Shown piece after piece: positions 18,162 to 26,968 of a stretch of DNA of 64,000 nucleotides. The notes beneath the pieces are model-generated. The model was not told the origin of the DNA, made no database searches, and saw nothing but the letters and a program-made list of their open reading frames with translations. Made by a program: the position numbers and the translations under genes. The DNA comes from Halohasta litchfieldiae (GTDB lineage: Archaea > Halobacteriota > Halobacteria > Halobacteriales > Haloferacaceae). Location: assembly GCF_002788215.1 (NCBI RefSeq), contig NZ_CP024845.1, positions 2,480,001-2,544,000 on the forward strand, read 5' to 3'. Numbering within the stretch: position 1 is the first letter of the stretch; every line of letters begins with the position of its first letter.

Positions 18162-18553
18162 TGAAGGTATTCGTCGATACAAACGTATTCATTGCCAGCA
18201 TAACCGAGGAACCAGCACGTGGTGAGATAGCGACCGAACTGCTGAACGAGAACTATGAGTTCTGCACGTCGATTCTCAACCTGATGGAAATTCGGTCGGT
18301 ATTGACGAAAAAGAAGCGTGTGGAACAAGAGCAAGTTGAAAATATACTGACTGACATCTACGGACGCGTCGACATCTACGCGCCGGAAATCAGTGATCAG
18401 ATTTCGGCATACAGTCTCCAAGAAGACACGCTACTGTACACGCTTGACTGCGTCCTCCTTGCTCTCGCCGAGGATGTCGACGCCACGATGGTCACCTTCG
18501 ATGGCGAACTACTGGAGCACGGTGCCATCGAGCCAGCCGAGTTGATCGAGTAA
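18161..18553 (+). CDS. PIN-domain ribonuclease, VapC-like toxin
   Basis: The 130-residue PIN domain has the acidic active-site residues in the expected order: MKVFVDTNVF (Asp), NLMEIRSVL (Glu), TLDCVLLALA (Asp) and VTFDGELL (Asp). ATG at 18161 is preferred over the TTG one codon earlier. It probably cleaves a structured RNA when freed from its partner. The upstream acidic protein is coupled through TGATG. All four acidic positions are intact. Confidence 0.82.
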   Translation: MKVFVDTNVFIASITEEPARGEIATELLNENYEFCTSILNLMEIRSVLTKKKRVEQEQVENILTDIYGRVDIYAPEISDQISAYSLQEDTLLYTLDCVLLALAEDVDATMVTFDGELLEHGAIEPAELIE

Positions 18554-18564
18554 CGACGCTTTGC

Positions 18565-19470
18565 TCACAGCCAGTCGACTTTCTCACCGAGCGCCCCGCG
18601 CTTCAGCAGGACGAAGCCACCAAATATCATGGCGAAGCCGACAGCCGACAGTACGTCGACCGACTCGCTCAACACGAGCCAGCCCGACAGCGCCGCAAAG
18701 ATCGGCACGGTATACGAGACGAGATTGATCTCGATGGCTCCCAGTCGGTCAAGTAGGTCGAAGTAGATGACGTAGCCCACAGCGCTTGCAAACACCGCGA
18801 GATAGACCAGTGTCACGACGGCTTCGGTTGTCACTGTTATATCGGCCATCGATTCCGACGGGAGGGCGAGGCTCATCGCGTGCAGCAGGATCGCCCCGAA
18901 CGCGGTCGACCACGCCACCATCCCCTCTGCCGGAAGTCCGCCGTCGACGCGCTGGATCAACACGCTGCCGAGGGCGACACAAACCGCCGCCAGCAGGACG
19001 AACCCCGGTGCCAGAAGATCCGCCGCCAGCACCCCCGAAGAGGTCGGCCGAGCGACCAGTCCGACGCCGAGAAAGCCGACGAAAAGTCCCACCGACTCCA
19101 CGGCTCCCAACTGCTCGCTCGGGAGCAGGAGCCGTGAAAAGCCGGTCGCCAGAATCGGGTTCATCGCAATCAGGATCGCGGCGACCCCGCTTGTGACGCC
19201 CTGCTGGCCGACGAACAGGAACGTATTATAAAAGGCGATAATGAGGATCGCACTGATTCCGACGACCGTCCAGTCGGCCTGACTGCGCGGTCGCCAGTAG
19301 TCGGTCGCGTATGCCGCATAGCCAAGCATTCCGACGGCGGCGAGGTCGTAGCGAAACGCTGCAAACAGGACCGGCGGCATGAACTCCAGGCCCGCTTTGA
19401 TCGCCATAAACGACGTTCCCCACAGAAACGATAACAGGAGAAACAGTCCGGCGTTTCGGAAACTACTCAC
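18565..19470 (-). CDS. EamA/DMT-superfamily transporter
   Basis: The 301-residue protein has ten predicted transmembrane helices in two EamA repeats, with LLSFLWGTSFMAIKAGLEF at the N-terminus and the duplicate half starting around residue 150. It is a drug/metabolite exporter of unknown substrate. The start codon is GTG at 19470: an ATG two bases upstream is out of frame and hits a stop at once, and a TATA box TTATATAT (19493-19500) lies about 26 nt upstream, so the transcript is probably leaderless. Confidence 0.85.
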   Translation of the reverse strand: MSSFRNAGLFLLLSFLWGTSFMAIKAGLEFMPPVLFAAFRYDLAAVGMLGYAAYATDYWRPRSQADWTVVGISAILIIAFYNTFLFVGQQGVTSGVAAILIAMNPILATGFSRLLLPSEQLGAVESVGLFVGFLGVGLVARPTSSGVLAADLLAPGFVLLAAVCVALGSVLIQRVDGGLPAEGMVAWSTAFGAILLHAMSLALPSESMADITVTTEAVVTLVYLAVFASAVGYVIYFDLLDRLGAIEINLVSYTVPIFAALSGWLVLSESVDVLSAVGFAMIFGGFVLLKRGALGEKVDWL

Positions 19471-19492
19471 ATTCGCATTTTCGCTACCGGCC

Positions 19493-19523
19493 TTATATAT
19501 TTACGAGAACCGTACGTGGTTCT
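19493..19523 (-). promoter_or_regulatory. Promoter of the EamA gene with adjoining inverted repeat
   Basis: TTATATAT (19493-19500) is the TATA element. Directly behind it lies AGAACC-6 nt-GGTTCT (19506-19523), a 6-bp perfect inverted repeat overlapping the expected BRE position. It could be an operator; this is inferred from location only. Confidence 0.4.
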
Positions 19524-19607
19524 GTTCTGCTATTTTTTCTGTCGCCAGAAGAGATCCGAATACGGGCTCAACATCCCCTTCCGTTGCCCTCGACCGTCGG
19601 TCGCAAC

Positions 19608-21482
19608 TCAGTCGTGGGGGTGGAGTCGTTCGATGGCTTCGTGGACGGCATCGGTTCGACCGAGCACGGTGAGGTGATCACCGTAGTGAATCTCTTGATT
19701 GGTGTCTGGCACCGTGTTCTCGTCATCCCGACTCACGAGTGCGATCATACATCCGCCGGGGAGCATCTCGGAGACGTCACCGACCGTTTTACCGACCAGC
19801 GATTCGTCGGTGACTTCGATCTCTTGGACGTCGCCACTCCGGCCGAGTTCGGTCATCCACCGGGAGAGCGCGGGGCGTTCGATGAGGTTGTCGATCCCCC
19901 ATGCTGTGGCTGATGACGCCGAGACGGTCTCGACGCCGAGTTCGTTGAACGCGTCGACGTTGTCGGGTTCGTTGACCCGAGAGATCACTTTGTGCGTATC
20001 GAACTTGGAGCTTGCGAGCTGTGCCACAAGCAGGTTCGTATCGTCGTCGCCTGTGGCGGCAACGACGATTTTCGACCGTTCTGCCCCGGCCTTACGGAGC
20101 GTCTCGATGTTGGTTCCATCGCCGTCACGGACGGTAAAGCCCTGATTCCGAAGTTCCTCTGCGGTGTCACCTCGATCTTCGATGATGACGACGTTTTCGC
20201 CCCGCTCTTCGAGTCGTTCAACGATTTCTTTTCCTACACGGCCGCCGCCGATAACGAGTACACGCATTGGTATGACCTGTAATTTCTCAGCTATCTGTCT
20301 GGCAAATCCACCTTCGAAGACGACAGTCAGCAAAATGACGAGAAACACCGTTCCCGCAAGAATGCTCGCACCCTCGGGGTTCGACGGTGCCTCGGGCGTC
20401 TGGAGTTGGATCGCAAACAACGTGGCGACGCTGGCTGGAATGATACCGCGAGGTCCCACGAAACTCATAAACAGTTTCTCGTTCCGCTTGAACCGGTCGC
20501 CAGTTGTTGAAATGAACACCAACAACGGGCGGACCAGCAGTGCTATCGCCGCCACGACAAGCAGGCCGCCGACACCGAGTGCAAGCAAGGTATCGAACTC
20601 AATCAGTGCTGCCAGCGCGATGAAGACGAACGAAAGCACGATGATCGTCACATCCCCTTTGAACTCCTCGATGGTCTCCTCGTAGGGGAGGTCGGCGTTG
20701 CCAAGCAGTATCCCGGCGGTCGCCACCGCGGCAACGCCGGATTCCGAGGCGATTGTATCTGCGAGGGCGAACGCTAAGATCGCTCCAGAAAGCGTCATCA
20801 GGCGGGCATTCTGTGGGGTCCAGCCCGTCGACAGCTCCATCCGAACGAAGAGGAACCAGAGTACACCTGCGGTGACCAGTCCGAAAAACACCCCAATACT
20901 CAACCGTTGGATAAACTCGACCAGATACTGCGTGGGTGCGACTTCCTGTGCGGTCAGGAGTTTGAAAATGACGACGGCAAGAATCGCCGCGGTGACGTCG
21001 TTGACGATCCCCTCGGTTTCGAGCGCCGCGGCAACACGATCCCGAACCGGAACCACGGCCAAAATAGGGGTGATCACTGTCGGCCCGGTCGCGATCAGGA
21101 GCGCGCCAATGAGGGCTGCAATCCCCCACTCGGCACCGAGGAAGTACCTAGCTGCGACCGTTGTCCCGACAAACGAGATCACCGCACCGATGGTCACAAG
21201 ACGCAGTGCCGCAGAGGGGGCTTCACGCAGTTTGTCTACTTTGAGGTGGAACGAGCCCTCGAAGACGATAATCGCGACGCTGATTCCCACAATCGTCGTC
21301 AGCGAATCACCGAAGACGTCGACCGTCACAATCGACAACCCCTTTGGCCCGACAGCCACCCCCGCCAAAATCAAAAACAGCACGCTCGGGACGCGAAATC
21401 TGTCGGCGAGAACCTGTGCGGCCACGCCGAGAGCGAGGATGAGCGCGACGATGATGAGTGTATCTGGTCCTTCTCCAACCAC
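19608..21482 (-). CDS. CPA1/NhaP-like cation:proton antiporter with C-terminal TrkA domains
   Basis: The 624-residue product has about 12 transmembrane helices (to about residue 395). The conserved transport core reads ATGPTVITPIL and ALETEGIVNDVTAA. A Rossmann TrkA-N domain follows (VLVIGGGRVGKEIVERLEERG, about 410), then a TrkA-C-like end (EIEVTDESLVGKTVGDVSE). It probably exchanges Na+ or K+ for H+ under nucleotide control, relevant to salt balance. Four more N-terminal codons are possible (GTG at 21494), but a TATA-like CTTTATGAG near 21508 is 26 nt from the GTG at 21482, which I prefer. Confidence 0.87.
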   Translation of the reverse strand: MVGEGPDTLIIVALILALGVAAQVLADRFRVPSVLFLILAGVAVGPKGLSIVTVDVFGDSLTTIVGISVAIIVFEGSFHLKVDKLREAPSAALRLVTIGAVISFVGTTVAARYFLGAEWGIAALIGALLIATGPTVITPILAVVPVRDRVAAALETEGIVNDVTAAILAVVIFKLLTAQEVAPTQYLVEFIQRLSIGVFFGLVTAGVLWFLFVRMELSTGWTPQNARLMTLSGAILAFALADTIASESGVAAVATAGILLGNADLPYEETIEEFKGDVTIIVLSFVFIALAALIEFDTLLALGVGGLLVVAAIALLVRPLLVFISTTGDRFKRNEKLFMSFVGPRGIIPASVATLFAIQLQTPEAPSNPEGASILAGTVFLVILLTVVFEGGFARQIAEKLQVIPMRVLVIGGGRVGKEIVERLEERGENVVIIEDRGDTAEELRNQGFTVRDGDGTNIETLRKAGAERSKIVVAATGDDDTNLLVAQLASSKFDTHKVISRVNEPDNVDAFNELGVETVSASSATAWGIDNLIERPALSRWMTELGRSGDVQEIEVTDESLVGKTVGDVSEMLPGGCMIALVSRDDENTVPDTNQEIHYGDHLTVLGRTDAVHEAIERLHPHD

Positions 21483-21637
21483 ACAGACAAACACACAGTC
21501 GACTCATAAAGAGATGGCGAGATGCGTGGCGATACCGCCCTCACACAGAACAGGCTGGTGACTGTCGGTGAGTTCCGTATCCGGTCGTCGCTGTCGACAC
21601 AGCCAACGTACATACCGTACGCGGTACTAAGGCCAGT

Positions 21638-22678
21638 ATGTCACCGCCGAATTCGACCGAGACGGTCCCCGCGGCCGTCGACGTCGAGGGTCTCGAACTC
21701 GTATATGGCGATGGAACAGCCGCCGTCGACGGGGTGGATATGACCGTCCCCGAAGGCGAGTTCTTCGGCTTCCTCGGCCCCAACGGAGCCGGAAAAACGA
21801 CGACCATCAAAGTGTTGTCAACGCTGCTCGGACCCACCAGTGGGACGGTCCACGTCAATGGATTCGACGTGCGCACCGAGCCGCGAAAGATTCGGGAGAC
21901 CATCGGCTACATGGCCCAGGAGACGAGCATCGATCCGGAACTCACCGCCGAGGAGAATATTCGCTTCGCTTGTGAGGCCTACGGCGTCCCGCGAGGCGAC
22001 CGCGACCAGCGAGTCGACGAACTGCTGGATCTCGTCGACCTCGCCGACGTCGCCGACAAGCGAGCCGAGGAGTTCTCCGGTGGCATGAAAAAGCGACTCG
22101 ATGCGGCGACCGCGTTGGTCCACCGGCCACCACTAGTCTTTCTCGACGAGCCGACGACCGGATTAGACCCAAAAGCTCGAAACCGGCTCTGGGACTACTT
22201 CCGGCGGATCAACGACCGCGGGACGACGATTTTTCTGACCACCCAGTATCTCGAAGAGGCCGACCAACTCTGTGACCGGCTGGCGGTCATCCTCGACGGA
22301 CAAATAGTCGCCGACGGGAGTCCATCCAACCTAAAAAGACGAGTCGGTGGAGACGTCCTCGATCTCGAACTGGACGGTGGGGTCGACGTTCGCGCCCGTG
22401 CCGCAACGATTGCTCGTGAGTTCGAAGCGTTCCCCGATGCGACGGTCGACGAAACCGACGAGGGAATCACTGTCACCGCCGAGTCGGTCCGCCAACACGG
22501 GACGGATCTACTTGTCGCCCTCCGCGATGCCGGGCTGACTGTCGTTGGCTTCAATATTCGAGCGCCGACGCTTGACGATGTGTTCCTCGCCATCACCGGC
22601 GATACGGTCGACGCCGAGTCGACTGATGCTGTGGAAGACGAGACGCCAGCGTCGACCGCCTCGGAGGTCTCACAATGA
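21638..22678 (+). CDS. ABC-2 type exporter, ATP-binding subunit
   Basis: The 346-residue protein has Walker A (GPNGAGKTTT), Q-loop (MAQETS), the signature EFSGGMKKRL, Walker B (PLVFLDEPTTGLDP) and an H-loop variant (FLTTQYLEEAD). The extended C-terminal region is typical of DrrA/CcmA-like drug or polymer exporters. It overlaps the permease gene by 4 nt. An inverted repeat TACCG-4 nt-CGGTA (21613-21626) lies 11 nt before the ATG. The substrate is not evident. Confidence 0.9.
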   Translation: MSPPNSTETVPAAVDVEGLELVYGDGTAAVDGVDMTVPEGEFFGFLGPNGAGKTTTIKVLSTLLGPTSGTVHVNGFDVRTEPRKIRETIGYMAQETSIDPELTAEENIRFACEAYGVPRGDRDQRVDELLDLVDLADVADKRAEEFSGGMKKRLDAATALVHRPPLVFLDEPTTGLDPKARNRLWDYFRRINDRGTTIFLTTQYLEEADQLCDRLAVILDGQIVADGSPSNLKRRVGGDVLDLELDGGVDVRARAATIAREFEAFPDATVDETDEGITVTAESVRQHGTDLLVALRDAGLTVVGFNIRAPTLDDVFLAITGDTVDAESTDAVEDETPASTASEVSQ

Positions 22679-23568
22679 GTACCGACGTCGAGGAGTCGAC
22701 TGAGACAGCCACCCCTGCAGGCCACGGCCTCGACCGCTCCGGCAACAGCTTCCTCGGCGATGTCTGGGTGAATTTCAAACGCTGGAACCTCAAGGCCGTC
22801 CGGAATCCGTTTGTGCTGGTCGTCTCGCTGGTCCAGCCGATCATCTTTCTGGTCCTGTTTACCGAAGTATTCGGTACCGTCGCTGGCTCGGCGGTCAATC
22901 AGGGGATTCCCGGCATCTCCTACGAGACGTATCTCGTGCCCGCGATTACCATTCAGGTTGCCCTCGCGGCGGCGATCACCTCCGGTATCGGGCTGGTCAA
23001 CGACATCGAGAACGGGATGTTCGAGAAGGTGCTCGTGACGCCGATGAACCGCACTGCGGTCTTCGTCGGCAAAACCGCCGCCGAAGTGTTTCGCATCGCG
23101 GTTCAGATCTCGATCATCCTCGGGCTCGGCCTCGTCCTCGGCGCGGAGATCATCACCGGCGTCGTCGGTGCGCTCGGGATTATCGCGGTCGGCATCCTGT
23201 TTTCGCTGTGGTTCGTCGCGTTTTCGAACACGCTGGCGATTCTCACTCGGGACCAAGAGTCGACGATCATCGGCGCGAATCTCCTGCAGTTCCCACTCCT
23301 CTTTCTGTCGAGTGCATTTCTCCCGCTGTCGGCGCTCCCGGGATGGATTCAAACGTTCGCCCGGCTCAATCCAGTTACGTATGGGGTCGACGCCGCGCGC
23401 TCGCTGATGCTCGATCAGGACGTGATGACTGTGATCGAGGTGACGTGGTTCGGCGGCACCCTCGACGGTGTCGTTCCGGCCGTGGTCGTGTTGCTCGGCT
23501 TGGATCTCGCGTTCGGTGCTCTTGCCGTCTCGCTGCTCTCTCGGGCATCGAGTTCTGACGTGCAATAA
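22675..23568 (+). CDS. ABC-2 type exporter, permease subunit
   Basis: The 297-residue membrane protein has about six helices, with the ABC-2 pattern including FEKVLVTPMNRTAVFVGK and a late FLPLSALPGWIQTFARLNP motif preceding the last helices. It starts inside the ATPase stop codon and forms with it a DrrAB-like exporter. The soluble N-terminus of about 45 residues precedes the first helix (FVLVVSLVQPIIFLVLF). Confidence 0.88.
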   Translation: MSTDVEESTETATPAGHGLDRSGNSFLGDVWVNFKRWNLKAVRNPFVLVVSLVQPIIFLVLFTEVFGTVAGSAVNQGIPGISYETYLVPAITIQVALAAAITSGIGLVNDIENGMFEKVLVTPMNRTAVFVGKTAAEVFRIAVQISIILGLGLVLGAEIITGVVGALGIIAVGILFSLWFVAFSNTLAILTRDQESTIIGANLLQFPLLFLSSAFLPLSALPGWIQTFARLNPVTYGVDAARSLMLDQDVMTVIEVTWFGGTLDGVVPAVVVLLGLDLAFGALAVSLLSRASSSDVQ

Positions 23569-23637
23569 CGGCGAGACGCCTAACAGGTGTGGTACTCGAC
23601 GGGTGTATTTTTAGGGAAGAAACGAATAAGGGACCCA

Positions 23638-25026
23638 ATGACCACTCTCGCCCTTTCGGCTGGTCGAGTCGTTGCGGCCATCTTCCTCGTATTTTTAAAT
23701 GGCTTTTTCGTGGCCGCGGAGTTCGCCTACGTCCGAATTCGGTCGACAGCTGTCGAGACACTCGTTGAGGAGGGGAAACCCGGTTCGGATCTCTTGGATG
23801 AGGCCCTCGACAACCTCGACGACTACCTCGCGGTCACCCAACTCGGGATTACGATTTCCTCGCTTGGATTGGGTTGGATCGGGGAGCCAGCGGTGGCGGC
23901 GCTTATCGAGCCCCTCATGGAGCCGTTTCTCTCACCGGAAGCGATCAGCATCGCTGCCTTCGCCATCGGGTTCAGCGTGATTACGTTCCTCCACGTCGTC
24001 TTCGGCGAACTTGCCCCGAAGACAATCGCTATCGCACAGGCCGAACGTGTGTCGCTGTTCGTCGCCGCGCCGATGAAGTTCTTCTACGTTATTTTTCGAC
24101 CGGGTATTTACGTGTTCAACGGGACCGCGAACTTCTTCACACGGCTCATCGGTGTTCCGCCAGCCTCCGAGACCGATGAGACGCTGACTGAGAAAGAAAT
24201 TCTGACTGTGTTGACCCGGTCAGGGACCGAAGGTCATATCGACGCCGAAGAAGTCGAGATGATCGAACGCGTCTTCGATCTCGACGATATTTCGGTCCGA
24301 GAGATCATGATCCCGCGTCCGGACGTGGTGAGCGTGTCGGCGGATCTGTCGCTGTCGGAGCTCCGGTCGACCATCATCGAGGAGGGCCACACCCGATACC
24401 CGGTCGTCGAGGGGTCCGAGTCCGACCAGATGGTCGGCTTCGTCGACGTCAAAGACGTGCTCCGAGCAAGCGAGTTCGACGCCGAGCGAGCCGACAAGAT
24501 CACGGCGAGAGATCTCGCCCGTGAGATGCCGATCATTCCAGAAACCGGACAGGTCACCGACCTTTTAAACCAGTTCCAGACCGAACAGCGGCAGATGGCC
24601 GCCGTGATCGACGAATGGGGCGCGTTTGAAGGAATCGTCACGGTTGAGGACATTATCGAAGTCGTCCTTGGCGATCTGCGGGACGATTTCGACGTTCCGG
24701 AGAGCGAGCCATCGATCAGCAAGCGCGAAAACGGCACCTACGTCGCCGACGGCAGCCTCACGATTTCGATGGTCAACGAGACGCTCGACACCGAGTTCGA
24801 AACCAACGAGTTCGGCACGGTCGGTGGACTCGTGTTGGATCGGTTGGGTCGGGCCCCCGCAGTTGGCAACCGAATCGAGGTCGACGGCTACCGCTTCACT
24901 GTCGAGAGCGTCGACGGCGCGCGAATCACCTCGGTCGCTATCGACGAGACTGACACGTCGACCGAAGAGGGCGAGGCGAGCGAGGAAAGTCGCTCCGACG
25001 ACGAAAACGATGAGGCCAGCGACTGA
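23638..25026 (+). CDS. CNNM/CorC-like membrane protein with CBS pair
   Basis: The 462-residue product starts at MTTLALSAG. TATTTTTAGG is centred 27 nt upstream, and the longer frame from 23587 would start inside the promoter. An N-terminal CNNM (DUF21) membrane domain with about four helices spans 1-175, with GFFVAAEFAYVRIR near the start and VVFGELAPKTIAIAQAER. A CBS pair (about 205-330) and a C-terminal CorC_HlyC domain (about 350-430) follow. The family is linked to Mg2+/Co2+ efflux, and the older name haemolysin-like has no functional meaning. The last 30 residues are an acidic tail. Confidence 0.88.
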   Translation: MTTLALSAGRVVAAIFLVFLNGFFVAAEFAYVRIRSTAVETLVEEGKPGSDLLDEALDNLDDYLAVTQLGITISSLGLGWIGEPAVAALIEPLMEPFLSPEAISIAAFAIGFSVITFLHVVFGELAPKTIAIAQAERVSLFVAAPMKFFYVIFRPGIYVFNGTANFFTRLIGVPPASETDETLTEKEILTVLTRSGTEGHIDAEEVEMIERVFDLDDISVREIMIPRPDVVSVSADLSLSELRSTIIEEGHTRYPVVEGSESDQMVGFVDVKDVLRASEFDAERADKITARDLAREMPIIPETGQVTDLLNQFQTEQRQMAAVIDEWGAFEGIVTVEDIIEVVLGDLRDDFDVPESEPSISKRENGTYVADGSLTISMVNETLDTEFETNEFGTVGGLVLDRLGRAPAVGNRIEVDGYRFTVESVDGARITSVAIDETDTSTEEGEASEESRSDDENDEASD

Positions 25027-25092
25027 TCGGCTCGTCACCGGTTAAAAAGGACCTGCCACACGTGTAAGTCAGTCGCCGCCAAACTACTATTC

Positions 25093-25959
25093 ATGTATGA
25101 CCAGATTCTCGTCCCCGTCGACGGCAGCGACCCGGCGACCGCGGCACTCGACCACGCCCTCGATATCGCTGCGGACCACGAGGCGACACTCCATCTCATC
25201 AACGTGGCCGACACCAACGTTCCCAGTCTGACCCGGATCGGCGTCGACGTGGTCGACGCGCTGGTCCAAGAGGGCGCAGACATCGTCGCCGAAGCCCGCG
25301 AGCGTGGCGAGAAACGCGACGTCTCGATGGTGACAGAGGTGATTCAGGGCGAACCAGCAGCAGCCATCCTTGAGTACGACGAGAGCTACGAGATCGATTG
25401 CATCGTGATGGGGACCCGCGGCCAGCGCGACCTCGGGGAGTACGTCCTCGGAAACGTCACCGATCAGGTCGTTACCACAACTGAAACTCCGGTCGTGACG
25501 GTCAGAGCGGCCGCCGAGGCCGCACCCTATCCATACGAAACCGTCCTCGTCCCGACTGACGGCAGCGACCACGCGTCGGCGGCCGTCGAACGCGGTGCGG
25601 AGATCGCCGCCTACCATGGGGCAACACTCCATCTTCTGTTTGTCGTCGACGAACAGCCACTGGGAATCGATGCACGCTCGGCGGCGGCCACCGAGCGGCT
25701 CGAAGCCGACGGTCAGACCCTCCTCGATGAGGCTGCCGAGATCACAGCCGAGCGAGGATGTACCGACGTTACCACCGCTGTGCAGCAAGGTTCAGTTCGA
25801 AGCGAAATCAGATCTTATGCAGACACGAAGAATGTCGACCTCATCGTGATGGGAACCCACGGCCGGACCAGTCTCAATCAGCGCCTTCTGGGGAGTATCA
25901 CCGAACGAGTGCTCCGAACGGCCCCCGTGCCGGTGTTGACCGTCGGCAGCCACGAATAG
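25093..25959 (+). CDS. Tandem universal stress protein
   Basis: The 288-residue protein contains two Usp domains (about 1-140 and 148-288). Both keep the ATP-binding signature: GTRGQRDLGEYVLGNVT in the first and GTHGRTSLNQRLLGSIT in the second, the G-x2-G-x9-G-(S/N) pattern. It is therefore likely ATP-binding in both halves. It is monocistronic, 66 nt after the CNNM gene. The specific stress role cannot be inferred. Confidence 0.9.
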   Translation: MYDQILVPVDGSDPATAALDHALDIAADHEATLHLINVADTNVPSLTRIGVDVVDALVQEGADIVAEARERGEKRDVSMVTEVIQGEPAAAILEYDESYEIDCIVMGTRGQRDLGEYVLGNVTDQVVTTTETPVVTVRAAAEAAPYPYETVLVPTDGSDHASAAVERGAEIAAYHGATLHLLFVVDEQPLGIDARSAAATERLEADGQTLLDEAAEITAERGCTDVTTAVQQGSVRSEIRSYADTKNVDLIVMGTHGRTSLNQRLLGSITERVLRTAPVPVLTVGSHE

Positions 25960-25986
25960 CTACGCTTGATGGGTAGCCAACGGCGC

Positions 25987-26667
25987 TCAGTACTCCCAGA
26001 GCCGCTCGATCCGTGCCTCGAGCTCCGGATGGGCTGCTTGGAGCGTCTCGACGTTGGTTTCACCGTCGACGTTGATCACGTGGACCTCGCCGCGCTCGCC
26101 ATCATAGACGTCCTGAAAGTCGTAGACGACACCAATACAGTCGACATCGTCGAGCACGTCCTCGCTCTCTAAGAGCATCTGGATCTGTCGGTCGACATTG
26201 TACTCGACGAGCCGATTTATTGTACCAGCCCGGCTCACATCGTCGGGAAGCATATCAAGCGCGGGTTCGAGAGGTGGTTTTAAAAGGTCGAGACAGTGAC
26301 TAATCCCGGCTGGCTCGTCGAGGCCCTCGGTCAGATCGTCGTAGGTCGCAGTGACGGCTCCACAGCCGGTGTGGCCCATCACGATGGCGGTTTTCGTCCC
26401 GGTGTGGGCAATCGGGTACAGCACGTCGCCGGAGACGACATCGCCCTCGTCAGTTCGCTGGATGACGCGGTTGCCGATGTTGCCACAGGAAAACAGCTGT
26501 CCGGGCTCGTCGTTGCCCCAGATGTGGTCTTGAAGCACCCGTGAGTCCGAACAACAGACCGTGACCGCACCCGGATACTGGGCGTCTTGAACGTCGTCAA
26601 ACCGAGTTTTGAATTCGTGGGCGTGGTCGACGTTCCGCGCTAATAAGTCGACGACAGTCTGATTCAT
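25987..26667 (-). CDS. Beta-class carbonic anhydrase
   Basis: The 226-residue protein has zinc-ligand motifs CCSDSR (Cys-x-Asp-x-Arg) and MGHTGCGAV (His-x2-Cys), plus the CGNIGNRV segment between them, all diagnostic of beta-carbonic anhydrases. It interconverts CO2 and bicarbonate in the cytoplasm. A C-terminal extension of about 50 residues follows the core. GAATTTTATTC on the minus strand near 26694 is 27 nt upstream, fitting a leaderless message. Confidence 0.92.
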   Translation of the reverse strand: MNQTVVDLLARNVDHAHEFKTRFDDVQDAQYPGAVTVCCSDSRVLQDHIWGNDEPGQLFSCGNIGNRVIQRTDEGDVVSGDVLYPIAHTGTKTAIVMGHTGCGAVTATYDDLTEGLDEPAGISHCLDLLKPPLEPALDMLPDDVSRAGTINRLVEYNVDRQIQMLLESEDVLDDVDCIGVVYDFQDVYDGERGEVHVINVDGETNVETLQAAHPELEARIERLWEY

Positions 26668-26746
26668 ATACTACGGTCTCCCGCAGTGAATAAAATTCTT
26701 CACTCTCGACGGCTCAACCGTTCGTCTGCTGTCGGTTGACTCTCAG

Positions 26747-26922
26747 TCACGGGATGAAAACTATTGATTGCTCCTCGCAGGCGTCGCTGGCCAGTTTGAG
26801 CAGTTCAGAACCCGCATCGATCTCCAGCGAGAGCCGTTCACACAGTGTGAGGGGCTTCCAACTCGTCTGGTACAGTCCTCCTCGACAAACCGACAAAATG
26901 CCGCCGCAAGATCCTCGGTCAT
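26747..26922 (-). pseudogene. Frameshifted small gene, unknown function
   Basis: Two overlapping frames each look coding over part of their length. From ATG 26922 one frame reads MTEDLAAAFCRFVEEDC. The next frame continues with SWKPLTLCERLSLEIDAGSE and on to ...SIVFIP and a stop at 26747. Joined by one frameshift near 26870 they give about 60 acidic, haloarchaeal-looking residues. A TATA-like TTATTAT near 26953 is about 30 nt before the ATG. The gene sits between carbonic anhydrase and the AddA-like gene. It may be a decayed gene or a sequence error; no family was recognised. Confidence 0.4.
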
Positions 26923-26968
26923 ACCGATAAATCACCGGTGTAGATAATAACTATTTGGTGATAGTATG

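Noticed and set aside
20698-21561. 287-codon open frame on the plus strand
   Set aside because: It is antisense to the antiporter gene, Ser/Thr/Arg-rich with no structure; a shadow of GC-rich coding DNA.
22195-23565. 456-codon open frame on the minus strand
   Set aside because: It lies antisense to the ABC exporter genes, has Arg/Asp/His-rich low-complexity composition and no domain. The plus-strand ABC genes are unmistakable.
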